11,328 nt of DNA from Oehlia diaphana (GCA_003833135.1 QZLH01001686.1:13856-25183); one strand, 5' to 3'. Shown: positions 1-8,444, counted from the stretch's first letter. Numbers and translations are program-made. The notes: a model not told the origin generated them from the sequence alone.

Positions 1-14
1 AATAATCACGTGAT

Positions 15-95
15 CTGTCCAAAACCTGTCCAATGAAAAAAGGTTTTGGTTTTGGACAGGTTTTGGACAGGGTTTTGGACAGATGTCCAAAACAT
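15..95. repeat. Fold-back repeat built from TTTTGGACAG units
   Basis: Positions 15-33 and 52-70 are perfect 19-bp inverted copies of each other around an 18-bp spacer. The right arm is itself tandem: TTTTGGACAG occurs at 50-59, 61-70 and 73-82. A further inverted partial copy (TGTCCAAAACA) lies at 84-94. The stretch could fold into a strong hairpin. It looks like the end of a dispersed repeat or a MITE-like element cut by the window edge. No coding potential is seen, and the family is not identified from the sequence alone. Confidence 0.8.
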
Positions 96-432
96 CAAAT
101 TGTCCAATTGCCCAACACTGATAAAAGTTTTATTTCACGTTGAAAAAATCTTTAATTTTTTTCATTGTTTAAAAAAACAAATGTAATAAAACGGATGAAG
201 TAACGAGTTTAAAGGGAGGAGCCCTAACCCATAAAATGAGAGTTCCTTCCCGCTACTCTAATGCCAATTTTTCGCCTAATTTACTATGCTTTTATAAGTT
301 CCGAATAATTAACCAATTCCCACCAACATATTCCGTTTCTGTATCTATGCTAAAATTTTCGCAATGTTTATCTATTAACATAAATCATGTAAAAGGGTTT
401 TGATTTTAACCAATTACCGCTCGCGTATTTGA

Positions 433-591
433 GATGATTTAATTTCAGATCTATTAGATATTCCGGAGCAACAATTACCGGTCGATGAATATGTTACTGT
501 ACATATAAATCGACTAAAAAAAAATCACTATACGTTATTCACAAATCCGGTCTTCACCCGGCTAGAGAACACAAAACCAGGTAATTTTTAA
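433..591 (+). pseudogene. Exon-like open block, possible gene remnant
   Basis: One frame is open for 52 codons, from just after a TGA at 430-432 to the TAA at 589-591. The encoded peptide looks protein-like (it includes LPVDEYVTVHINRLKK and FTNPVFTRLENTKP) and the block is richer in GC than its flanks. Inside it, an acceptor-like TTTCAG ends at 448 and a donor-like GTAATT starts at 581. Together they would bound a 132-nt exon at 449-580. No matching neighbouring exon in a compatible phase was found: a second short open piece around 609-665 does not join cleanly. The product is not recognised. It may be a relic exon or a chance open frame. Confidence 0.3.
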
Positions 592-785
592 CGAGATTTA
601 TTTTAAAGGATATTTCCGAAAAAGCCTGTAAAATAGAAAGGAATATACGTTTCCATGCACATTAAGAAGGGACACGTTCATCGACTATTACTGTGCATTT
701 ATTTATCAAGTTCTGACTCTTTCGGAAAAAATAAACAGAACATGCATTATCATGTATCATAGGTGCATAGCAGCATAGGTGTAAC

Positions 786-834
786 CGTGAAGAATCTTCA
801 CGATCAAAAATCACGTGCGCGCGAACAATTGTTC
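786..834. repeat. Two adjacent short palindromes
   Basis: Positions 786-802 form CGTGAAGA, a single A, then TCTTCACG, which is perfect 8-bp arms. Positions 823-834 are the perfect palindrome GAACAATTGTTC. A CACGTG hexamer sits between them at 812-817. The first palindrome contains GAA-TC-TTC (792-799), the shape of a heat-shock-element dimer. Whether any of this is a binding site is not shown. The nearest gene end is the 3' end of the Crinkler-like gene. Confidence 0.5.
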
Positions 835-975
835 ACGCCGATCACTTTTGCCAAGAAACAAATTTTTATTAATACATGCAAAAATAAATACAAGATCGGG
901 ACTTTGCCCGTGATACATGACGAAGCTTCTATACTATGACTACGGACATATACCGCCTATTTAATATTCCTATTT

Positions 976-1638
976 CTAATTTTTTATTTCCCTCTCTCCG
1001 CTTCCAGTAATTTCCCCCGGTTTCTGTGCCTCATCCAACAACCAAACAATATGACCGAGAAGCCTTTCCACCTTGATTTGCATATTCTCATCATTGTACT
1101 CAACAATCACTGGTTCTGACAGCTTGAACGATGGCTTTCTCTCATCATCAAGCGTGCACTCCATAAAGTACCATTTTTCTGCATCGGTTACAATCCCCCA
1201 TACTTTATCCATATCATATTCTTCGATTTCGTTGGCTTTGCGCTTACGACATGTTAAGGATGATTCCATCTGCACGGTAGCTTGTGCGAAGCCCTGTTTA
1301 AAGTCATCTCTTTTGACCTCGACAAGCCCAGCTATCCTTCCGGTTGAACGACACTCTATCGCCAAATCTAAGTTTCCCTGACCGTTATGTCCCTTGACAA
1401 GTTTTTCCGGTACGATTTTAATATTATTCTCGAACAATGGTACACCACTGGCTAAGTAACAGTACGAATAGATAGATTTCGTCGCCTCATATGCCAATAT
1501 CAATGGGGTTGTCTTTTTACGAAGGTCCAATTCAGCCATTAGATGCTTAAGCACGGCTTTAGACTTTCCGTTCAACAGAACTACAATGAAAACGATGGTA
1601 CACATCAATGTCGGGATTCGGGTCGTCACTAAGCTCAT
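976..1638 (-). CDS. Crinkler-type C-terminal PD-(D/E)XK nuclease-like domain protein, probably 5'-truncated
   Basis: An open frame of 220 codons from the first ATG (1638). The frame stays open upstream to 1680, but only a TTG is available there. The conserved part starts near residue 25 (KSKAVLKHLMAELDL) and runs to the end. It contains GHNGQGNLDLAIE, with Asp91, then GLVEVKRDDF, with Glu107-Val-Lys109, followed by FAQATVQ, with Gln119. This is the order expected of a PD-(D/E)XK (REase-like) fold. From memory, the whole stretch resembles the C-terminal domain of many Rhizophagus Crinkler (CRN) proteins. Full CRNs usually carry an N-terminal ubiquitin-like CRN header and often a P-loop NTPase, and neither is visible here. 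The first 25-35 residues are hydrophobic and probably not native, because they overlap a repeat-like sequence. It may be an expressed fragment, a gene whose 5' exons lie elsewhere, or a pseudogene. GC is near 50% in places, against about 22-28% in the neighbouring genes. Confidence 0.7.
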   Translation of the reverse strand: MSLVTTRIPTLMCTIVFIVVLLNGKSKAVLKHLMAELDLRKKTTPLILAYEATKSIYSYCYLASGVPLFENNIKIVPEKLVKGHNGQGNLDLAIECRSTGRIAGLVEVKRDDFKQGFAQATVQMESSLTCRKRKANEIEEYDMDKVWGIVTDAEKWYFMECTLDDERKPSFKLSEPVIVEYNDENMQIKVERLLGHIVWLLDEAQKPGEITGSGEREIKN

Positions 1639-1658
1639 AGAGCTCACACACTTTAGGG

Positions 1659-1885
1659 AAGGTCCAGGAATCGGACCCAAGTGATTTTAAGCGGATCATC
1701 GGACCGCATGGTTCGAGGGTCCGGACCCAAATCCACATGACTGTACTAAAAATTGACATGACTGGACTCAGAAAGATCATCGGACCGGACACTGTAAGGC
1801 ATAACCGAAAATTTATGGAAGAGTACTCAGAACATTTAAAAATTTATTTTGTAAGGAATTCACGTGCCACAGTCACGGACCGGTC
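1659..1885. repeat. Repeat-like block rich in GGTCC/GGACC motifs
   Basis: GATCATCGGACCG occurs twice in direct orientation (1694-1706 and 1775-1787). GGGTCCGGACCC (1717-1728) is a perfect 12-bp palindrome, GACCGGTC (1878-1885) is another, and GGTCC and CGGACCC also occur at 1661-1680. This density of one pentamer and its complement, in a locally GC-rich patch, suggests part of a dispersed repeat or transposon end. It lies between the Crinkler-like gene and the 3' end of the PIG-O gene and touches the 5' end of the former. Confidence 0.5.
1843..1848 (-). terminator. Possible poly(A) signal of the PIG-O gene
   Basis: AATAAA on the minus strand, about 52 nt past the PIG-O stop codon. A second AATAAA overlaps the stop itself (1897-1902). 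In such AT-rich DNA the motif can arise by chance. Confidence 0.35.
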
Positions 1886-1900
1886 ACGAATCCTTTTTAT

Positions 1901-4900
1901 TTAATTTATATTTAAGCTCCTCCTCTCTAACAGTTTCGATTCTTTGGCGTAGTTTCTTCCATCTGATTTTTCTGATATTTGTTTACGTTCAGTATTAGAA
2001 ACTTTACTAACACCTCTTTTTATAACTTTAGTACAGGCGTAAGAAACAACAATAAAAAATATTACAAAATCTATACATAATAAATTAATACCACCCAACA
2101 TAAATCTAGGCGCAAAAATTTTCCATACCATTAAATGTCTTCTAAACCATGCTGCCCAAATTGCTGTACTTGCAGTTATTATAGAATTATATAAATTATA
2201 ATAAATTATGGTTCTTGTAAGTGAATAATAAATTAAATTATTAGATGATCTATTCCAGAATACAAGCAAAGGTATTGCGCATGTAAATAAAATCTGTGAT
2301 GATAATGTATTAAGTGTAATTAATATTGGCGTTATTGTAAAATTTGCTTCATCTATTCCAATAAATCCTACTGACCATTGAATGGATGAAATAGTAGCTT
2401 GATGTCCAGTAGAAAAGAAAAATAATGTTCCACATAATGAAAATATTATAGTTTCAAGAAATGATGTATCCTTTTCCTGAGAGGCATCTCTTTTTATGTC
2501 AAAAATTTTTAATAATGACATTATTTGATATAAGGCAACGGAAAGCATCAATCCACCCATGGGTTTTTGAGTGATAATTAACAATAAATAAACTATCGTT
2601 AGGAAAATAAAATAAGAGGGTCCATATATATTTTCTGAAAATTGTCGAGCTTCCACGTTATTAGATAATTCCCTTGGATTAACTATGCACAAAGGATTTT
2701 TCCACCATATAATGTTCCCAAAGATTACTATTCCAAAAGCCATTCTAACTAAAAAATTTTTAGCCCATTTAAATCCTTGATCGGTTATCAAACTTGAGCT
2801 ATACAACGTATCCTCAGAAGGACTTATTATTCTATTATCCATGATCCAATATATTGCTGATAATATCAATCCAGCCCTTAAAGCCCAATCAATCCAAATT
2901 GGAGCAATTCCATCAAAATCTTTTGTAAAAATTATTTTACGTATTATAAAAGGTATTAATAAAGAAAAAGCTACTAAAAATAACAATGCTACTGGCGAAG
3001 ATAATGAATTTGCTGATGATGCATAAAATGTCATCACGCAATATGGCATTTGTTCTTCACGACATATAGTTGAATATGCGGCTATACGTATTGCAACTAA
3101 AGATATAAATGTAAATATTAAAAGTTTCATCCGAGATCGTCTATATCTAGTACCAAATGCCTTGATAAACATATATATTCCAAATGTTTGCAATAATCCT
3201 ACACTAATTCGATCTTCAAAAACTGTATAACTATTGGACGCAAATATGAATGTGTGAAGAACAAGAAATAAAATTGCTAAAAATGAGTCAAATGAGAAAT
3301 AATGATTGTATAAATGAAATGACGCAAAAGAATAAAAATGGTTCTTAATAAACCAAATTAAATAACTAAAAACAGAACCAAGAGATGCACTTAAAATAAT
3401 AAAATCTAAAGTTGAAAAATTGGAGTCACTCAAAAACGGTTCAAGTAAGAATCTCGTTAAATTTGATATTGCAAATGCTGCACCAACAATTCCTCCTATC
3501 AAAGCATACAAAACACTCATCTGATTGTCAGCAAATAAATGGAATAACATAATAATACAGCTTGCTAATAAAATACTAATTCCAGATATCATTAAAGGTA
3601 AATCAAACTGCGCCCATATTCGACGACATATAGATAAAGTGATCCTCAAGAAACTTATATATTTTACGATCAAATTTTCTAAATCATCCAATGGTACTCT
3701 TGAAGATTTCTTCAGTATATTATATTGACTTTCTGCCTGTTCAAATAAATCTCCTAAAAAATGGTGCGCCTCCTCGGATAGTTCAGAAGACGGCTGTTGT
3801 CGCGAATATTCGATTATATATTGATAAACTTGTCTCGTATTAAGACTTATAACATTTAATAAATTTAATAATTTTTGTTCAATACTTGAATGATAATTTT
3901 CATCTTTAGAATTCAATAAAAATAATTCCGGAATTACACTACCTAAACTATTAAAAGGAATTGGCAATCCAAGTAACAACGACAATGTTGGTACAAAATC
4001 TATTTGAGGTATTCTTCTCCATTTTCCAAAATCTGTCGTAAAGGATTTTTGTCCATATAAATCATTATCATCAACTTTTTGTAATATTCGATAAAGAACA
4101 GTCATTATACCTTCATCTATTGTCAGCTGCTTTTTACTATACACGAAAAGTGCAGACTCAACTTCATTATCGCTATCACCACCATGATCTCCCTTGGGAT
4201 CCATTCCATGATCTCCCATAACAAGAACAATTGTATCTTCGTCCACAGAATTTACAACATTCTGAATCATCTTATTCATTTGATTCAATTTATCTGACAT
4301 TGCCGGATGATCTGGACCGTAACGGTGTCCACAATGATCGACTCCTAAAAAATGTGCGATCAAAACATCCCAATCTGTTCCAGAAAAAGATAAGTCTTTA
4401 CGGTATCTTTCTTTCTTGATAGTTGGAACTAACAAATTTAATATTCCCTCATCTACGGTATGGAGATCCCAAACATTAAAAGATGGAAATGCATGTGTCA
4501 TATTTGTTTCAAGTTGGTCCGGAAAAAGAGAAACCCAAGTATCATCGCCCATAAAGGCAATCTTTTTCCCTTGCTTAGACAGCTGATCTATTAAATTATC
4601 TTCATTAATAGACGATCCAGCAAAATTGCTTCCAGCATCAATAAAAGTGGGTAAAGTTCCAGTTGTTAAAGCTTTTAATCGTTGTAATGTGGTAGTAGGA
4701 GCATCAGCTATGTACTGAAACAATAAAGAATTATGAGGATGAGATTTTATAAGTTCATGAAAAATAGGGAGTTTGTTTAAGTAATGTGAGTGATCAAAGT
4801 CCAAATTTGTATTACTTGAATGAGAAGCCGCGAAATCAAATCTAAGAGCATCGATTATAATTATGACAGCTTTTTTGAATTGTGTAGGATACCAACAACT

Positions 4901-5107
4901 TTCGAGTCGCAATTCTTCAGTCGTTTCATATTGATTATTTGTGCTGTTCCAAAAAGGTGTTTCGGAACATTGACTTTTATTATTCAAAACTAAACGTGAC
5001 AGAAGAAAACCTCGAGTAAAGAGAAACAATCCTCCAAGATGTAACAAAAGTAACCAAATACAAAAAAAAATTAAATATGTGTGTGTATCATATGTTTTTT
5101 TGTGCAT
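1901..5107 (-). CDS. GPI13: GPI ethanolamine phosphate transferase 3 (PIG-O/Gpi13)
   Basis: A single 1068-codon frame encodes a protein of the usual PIG-O/Gpi13 length. This ER membrane enzyme transfers ethanolamine phosphate from phosphatidylethanolamine to the third mannose of the GPI precursor, the group through which the anchor is later joined to proteins. An N-terminal membrane segment (about 11-31) precedes a lumenal alkaline-phosphatase-like domain. Its metal and catalytic residues are visible: Asp86 in VIIIIDALRFDF; the PTTT threonines (138-140) before LQRLKALTTGTLPTF, a stretch typical of PIG-O; GDDTW (187-191); GVDHCGHRYGP (255-265); GDHG (298-301); and His308. The C-terminal half (about 500-1050) holds roughly a dozen or more hydrophobic segments, followed by a basic tail. 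All expected motifs are intact. There is no intron, unlike the two plus-strand neighbours. The start is the first ATG of the frame and is followed closely by the signal-anchor segment. The gene is divergent from the PARP gene. Confidence 0.95.
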   Translation of the reverse strand: MHKKTYDTHTYLIFFCIWLLLLHLGGLFLFTRGFLLSRLVLNNKSQCSETPFWNSTNNQYETTEELRLESCWYPTQFKKAVIIIIDALRFDFAASHSSNTNLDFDHSHYLNKLPIFHELIKSHPHNSLLFQYIADAPTTTLQRLKALTTGTLPTFIDAGSNFAGSSINEDNLIDQLSKQGKKIAFMGDDTWVSLFPDQLETNMTHAFPSFNVWDLHTVDEGILNLLVPTIKKERYRKDLSFSGTDWDVLIAHFLGVDHCGHRYGPDHPAMSDKLNQMNKMIQNVVNSVDEDTIVLVMGDHGMDPKGDHGGDSDNEVESALFVYSKKQLTIDEGIMTVLYRILQKVDDNDLYGQKSFTTDFGKWRRIPQIDFVPTLSLLLGLPIPFNSLGSVIPELFLLNSKDENYHSSIEQKLLNLLNVISLNTRQVYQYIIEYSRQQPSSELSEEAHHFLGDLFEQAESQYNILKKSSRVPLDDLENLIVKYISFLRITLSICRRIWAQFDLPLMISGISILLASCIIMLFHLFADNQMSVLYALIGGIVGAAFAISNLTRFLLEPFLSDSNFSTLDFIILSASLGSVFSYLIWFIKNHFYSFASFHLYNHYFSFDSFLAILFLVLHTFIFASNSYTVFEDRISVGLLQTFGIYMFIKAFGTRYRRSRMKLLIFTFISLVAIRIAAYSTICREEQMPYCVMTFYASSANSLSSPVALLFLVAFSLLIPFIIRKIIFTKDFDGIAPIWIDWALRAGLILSAIYWIMDNRIISPSEDTLYSSSLITDQGFKWAKNFLVRMAFGIVIFGNIIWWKNPLCIVNPRELSNNVEARQFSENIYGPSYFIFLTIVYLLLIITQKPMGGLMLSVALYQIMSLLKIFDIKRDASQEKDTSFLETIIFSLCGTLFFFSTGHQATISSIQWSVGFIGIDEANFTITPILITLNTLSSQILFTCAIPLLVFWNRSSNNLIYYSLTRTIIYYNLYNSIITASTAIWAAWFRRHLMVWKIFAPRFMLGGINLLCIDFVIFFIVVSYACTKVIKRGVSKVSNTERKQISEKSDGRNYAKESKLLERRSLNIN

Positions 5108-5331
5108 TTCAAAGTGGTTCTATTTTGACCCATGTATTCTGTAAAATATATATATGCGCCTTAATATTAAAAAGGTTAGTGGATCAATTTAAAACGTTTA
5201 TTTGAATAATTTGTAATATATCAATCATGTGTATGGGTTCATCATTTATTCTATTTTTAGATTTTTTGACAGACAAAAACTGTAACCCCAAATGATTTGA
5301 AATACTTAATTCAAATTTTTTTTTTCTAAAA
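5108..5331. promoter_or_regulatory. Divergent intergenic promoter region, PIG-O / PARP
   Basis: Only 224 bp separate the two start codons, so both promoters and 5' leaders must fit here or extend into coding sequence. An alternating AT stretch (AAATATATATATG, 5144-5155) is TATA-like and lies nearer the PIG-O start. A T-rich tract lies just before the PARP start, whose ATG sits in AAAAATGTC. No further binding site can be assigned. Confidence 0.5.
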
Positions 5332-6455
5332 ATGTCTTTATATAAGAGACCTTCAAAGTTAACGAGTCTTTGGGACATAGAATCATCGGATGAAGAAAGT
5401 ACAACGCAAGATGACGTACAGAGTTCTAGGCATTCTTTTCCAAAAGAAGAATATGAAAAGATCAAGGATAAAACTCGACAAGGTTGTCTTTGTGACGACT
5501 GTGAGAGAGGTATATCATTTTTTGAGGAAGATTTAACGTTTGGTTCTTCAAAAAAATTTATTTTTACTCCTTTCTTTTTAATTTACAATAGCAATTGATC
5601 CAACAGTTCGTCCAGACTTTACAGCTTTGCTAAGCATATTTACTTCTGAAAAGTTATTACGTCAAGCGGCTATATTTGCTGGAACACGCAAGATCAACGA
5701 GAAGATTGTTGACCACTTTCACACTACATGGAGACATCCTATGCATATGGGTGTACCAAATGTAGAATTTGTATCATTTATGATGAGTGACAAGAAAGTT
5801 TGCCAAAGATTTGATGAATATATGTCGGAATTATTGTTGATATTAGATGATCCACATGTAAAACCTTTATGGCATGGAACAACTGTTAAATGCAAGTTTG
5901 ATGATAAGCCTTGTGATCCAAGTTCAACAGATAGTTGTGCTGGATGTAATATATTAAGTAAAGGATTTGATATTAGTAAAAGTGGGTCAGCAAATCCATT
6001 TAAGAGGTAGGTATTTATACGCATGCATGCACACACACTCTCTAACACTCACTTACATAAAACTTTTCATTTTTATTTTATTAGGTTCGGTTCAGGAATT
6101 TATTTCGCGCCAAATTCTTCTAAAGCTCACAGTTATGCTACTCCTAGAGGAGGCTCAGAAGATCTTTTTACAATTTTATTTTGCTTTGTAGCTTTGGGAA
6201 GGTATGCAATTATCATTTATATAGTATATAGTATTTTCATTCATTTCATAATTTTGATTTTTTTTTTAAAAAAAAATGAAATAAAGATGCCATACAACTG
6301 TTGATGATATGCCAAGATTAGCGGAGCCTCCTTATCCTTGTCATTCTGTTCATGGACGCGTAGGACATAGGTTGAATTATGAAGAATATGTAGTTTATAG
6401 ACCAGACGCGGTTGTACCATTTGCCGCCGTAACATATAGAATGAACAAATGGTGA
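5332..6455 (+). CDS. PARP-type ADP-ribosyltransferase, four exons
   Basis: Exons 5332-5509, 5592-6006, 6085-6201 and 6287-6455 join in frame to 292 codons. The introns are 82, 78 and 85 nt, with donors GTATAT, GTAGGT and GTATGC and acceptors ending AATAG, TTAG and AAAG. The protein transfers ADP-ribose from NAD+. The H-Y-E triad is complete: His154 in LWHGT, Tyr204 in FGSGIYFAPNSSKAHSYA and Glu270 in NYEEYVVY. FVALGR and the closing VVPFAAVTY strand also fit a PARP catalytic fold. The Glu leaves chain-forming activity possible, but the fold alone does not prove it. An acidic N-terminus (about 14-30) is followed by CLCDDC (52-57). A second group of cysteines (160, 167, 175, 178) lies between the His and Tyr motifs. 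No WGR, BRCT, zinc-finger-type DNA-binding, ankyrin or E2 domain is present. It resembles the small PARP-domain proteins common in basidiomycetes and other filamentous fungi. Substrate and location are unknown. Confidence 0.88.
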
Positions 6456-6556
6456 TCAGACTGTATAGGTATAATTAATTGTATAGTGCGTCAGTGTTTA
6501 TTCACGTGATGTAGACTGATGTTCAGTTACACAAATATATTTATATAAAATATGCA

Positions 6557-6562
6557 AATAAA
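6557..6562 (+). terminator. Likely poly(A) signal of the PARP gene
   Basis: AATAAA about 100 nt past the stop codon, directly followed by a run of 16 T. Spacing and order fit a 3' end, though the AT background weakens the call. Confidence 0.45.
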
Positions 6563-6660
6563 TTTTTTTTTTTTTTTTATTCAACTTTAACTGCTACTTT
6601 TACTAGTTTGCTTAATTTAAAGTTGCGTTGTTATTCTACTTCTATCAGTTGAAGCTTAAA

Positions 6661-6681
6661 TATATAAATATATATATATAC
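6661..6681 (+). promoter_or_regulatory. TATA-like stretch upstream of VPS72
   Basis: TATATAAATA followed by an alternating TA run, about 60-75 bp before the VPS72 ATG at 6738. The 282 bp between the PARP stop and this start must contain the PARP 3' end and the VPS72 promoter. Confidence 0.35.
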
Positions 6682-6737
6682 ATAAGTCTTTACAAAAGCA
6701 CCCATTATTATATTTCCTAATTTCTTCTTGTTGTAAA

Positions 6738-8363
6738 ATGTCGCTTGTTGCAACGAGATCACGGCGTCCTAACGCCGGTAATAGGTAAAGTACTTTACGT
6801 TATTATTTTTATTTCTCCTTTAAAATTTCAATTCAATAATTAATGTGAATAATTTTTATAGGATGAAGGAGCTGCTTGAAAGAGAATTGGAAATAGAGGA
6901 AATGTTCGTGGAAGTAGCGAATGATGAAGATTTTATGGCAGTCCAAGGTTTTATCCTATTTAAAAATTCTTTTAGTAAGATTGTAAGACAAAGCATTACT
7001 ACAATCTTTTCTAAAAATTTTTAGAAGAGGAAGATATAATTGACTCTGACTTCGATCAAAGTACTGAAGATGAAGACGAAGATGAAGAAGCTGCAGAAAA
7101 GCAAATATTAGCAGAGGAAAAAATAGAAAAAAAAGTAAATTAGATTTACTTATTAATTCGAATATTATTTTTCATAGCTTTTTAATTTGATCTCTTTTTA
7201 TAGAGAGCAAAGAAAGCCACGTTAACTCCTTTAGCTCCATTTTTACGTACAAGGAATAAAAGTCAATCTACAGATAAATCGAAAGTGGTTCCTATTAAAG
7301 TGGCTAAAAATGGATCAATTAAAGAAAGGAAAAAGAAACAAACTTCTCAAGGTATTTATTTATAAATTCATATAATGTTTATTTTTTACACTATTTAATA
7401 TTCGACATATTAACTTTATATAGTTCCTCTCTTATCTGGAACTCGTTCTTCATCCAGAACTCATACAGTGCAAAGTAAACAAATGTTGGCTGAGAAACTG
7501 AGAGAGTATGAAGCAAGAAAGGTTAAAATGATATCTTTTTCATGTTAAAATTCAAAGTTTCATACTTGCTTACTGATATATTTTACTTGATTAGGCTTTA
7601 ATTCCAAAAAAAGAAAAGATTCCCGAAAAGCCAAAAACCCAGGAAGAGTTACTTGCACAGGCAAAAATAACAGAAGAAAAAAATTTAGCCTCATTACATG
7701 CATATGAAATAAAGGAAGCAGAAAAGAAAAGGACAGTAACTAAACTAAATAAAGTTAGAATTAATGGACCTTTTATACGCCAAATTTCATACGTATGTGG
7801 TGATGATAAAATAAATAAGAAACCCAGATTAATAACGGAAGTTCCGGCGAACGAAGATGAGAATAACGTTACAATAGAGATACATGATGCGAAAGATACA
7901 AATAATATAAATAGTCAGAATGGTCAGGAAGTGTCTAGCGATAATTTAGAGTGTAAAAGGAATACGAAAAATTTAATTATATTTAAGGATTTTGATAGAA
8001 AACATGAAGCTGAATTATTTCAAGAGTGGAGAACGAAACCTCAAGGTAATTTGATTTCTTTTATAATTTCTATATATATAATTTACTTTAATACAACATT
8101 TATTTAATTTCTTAGAAGTTGAAAAGGCAATTTGTCCCATTACTGGTGAACCTGCAAAATATAAGGATCCAAAATCTGGCGTACCATATGCAAATTTGGA
8201 AGCGTATAAAAAATTGCAACAAATACTTAGACATGAATACTTATGGTCATCTGAAAAAGGAACATTTGTGATAAAGTCTTTTAATAGTAAGAAGCGGAAT
8301 GCAATTAAAGCAAAAAAGGGTACAAATAGAGTTAATTCAAGAATAAAAATTGTAAAAACTTGA
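6738..8363 (+). CDS. VPS72: VPS72/YL1 family protein (Swc2), SWR1 complex subunit
   Basis: Seven exons (6738-6784, 6862-6947, 7025-7134, 7204-7351, 7424-7521, 7595-8045, 8116-8363) join in frame to 395 codons. The six introns are 69-77 nt, GT-AG, with T-rich 3' ends. YL1/Swc2 binds the H2A.Z-H2B dimer and helps SWR1 deposit H2A.Z in chromatin, so the protein is nuclear. Evidence in order: the N-terminus MSLVATRSRRPNAGNR matches the basic YL1 start; residues about 24-75 form the acidic segment with DEDF, IIDSDFD and a D/E run, the histone-binding part; a Lys/Arg-rich segment follows (about 82-130); TQEELLAQAKITEEKNLASL and GPFIRQISY are typical of the YL1 middle; the C-terminal YL1_C domain has ICPITGEPAKYKDPKSGVPY and LEAYKKLQQI (about 318-350). 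A basic tail ends the protein. The low-complexity stretch before the C-terminal domain is variable in the family. Nothing looks broken. Confidence 0.93.
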
Positions 8364-8438
8364 GGTTGATGGATTAGTGGACAATTTACAAATTGAAAAT
8401 TACGTAATCTAGATGGAATTAAGTCATATTTCTTGTCA

Positions 8439-8444
8439 AATAAA
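8439..8444 (+). terminator. Likely poly(A) signal of VPS72
   Basis: AATAAA about 76 nt past the VPS72 stop codon, with T-rich DNA downstream. Confidence 0.45.

Larger units (their letters stand above)
96..975. other. Non-coding stretch downstream of the Crinkler-like gene
   Basis: There is no intact gene here on either strand. The composition is mixed: AT-rich at the left, with more GC from about 780 on. It contains the exon-like block at 433-591, a possible ORF of only 33 codons starting at 655, and two palindromes at 786-834. I see no tRNA or rRNA. It is probably decayed accessory sequence. Confidence 0.6.

Noticed and set aside
1073..1381. 102-codon plus-strand open frame
   Set aside because: Antisense to the conserved nuclease-like domain. 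Serine-rich low-complexity translation typical of a shadow frame.
1708..1730. GGTTCGAGG resembling a tRNA B-box
   Set aside because: No A-box, acceptor stem or anticodon arm can be placed around it. The word belongs to the GGTCC/GGACC repeat block.
5967..6304. Two overlapping plus-strand frames and one minus-strand frame around PARP exons 2-4
   Set aside because: They run through the second and third PARP introns. The spliced frame with the catalytic motifs explains the region.
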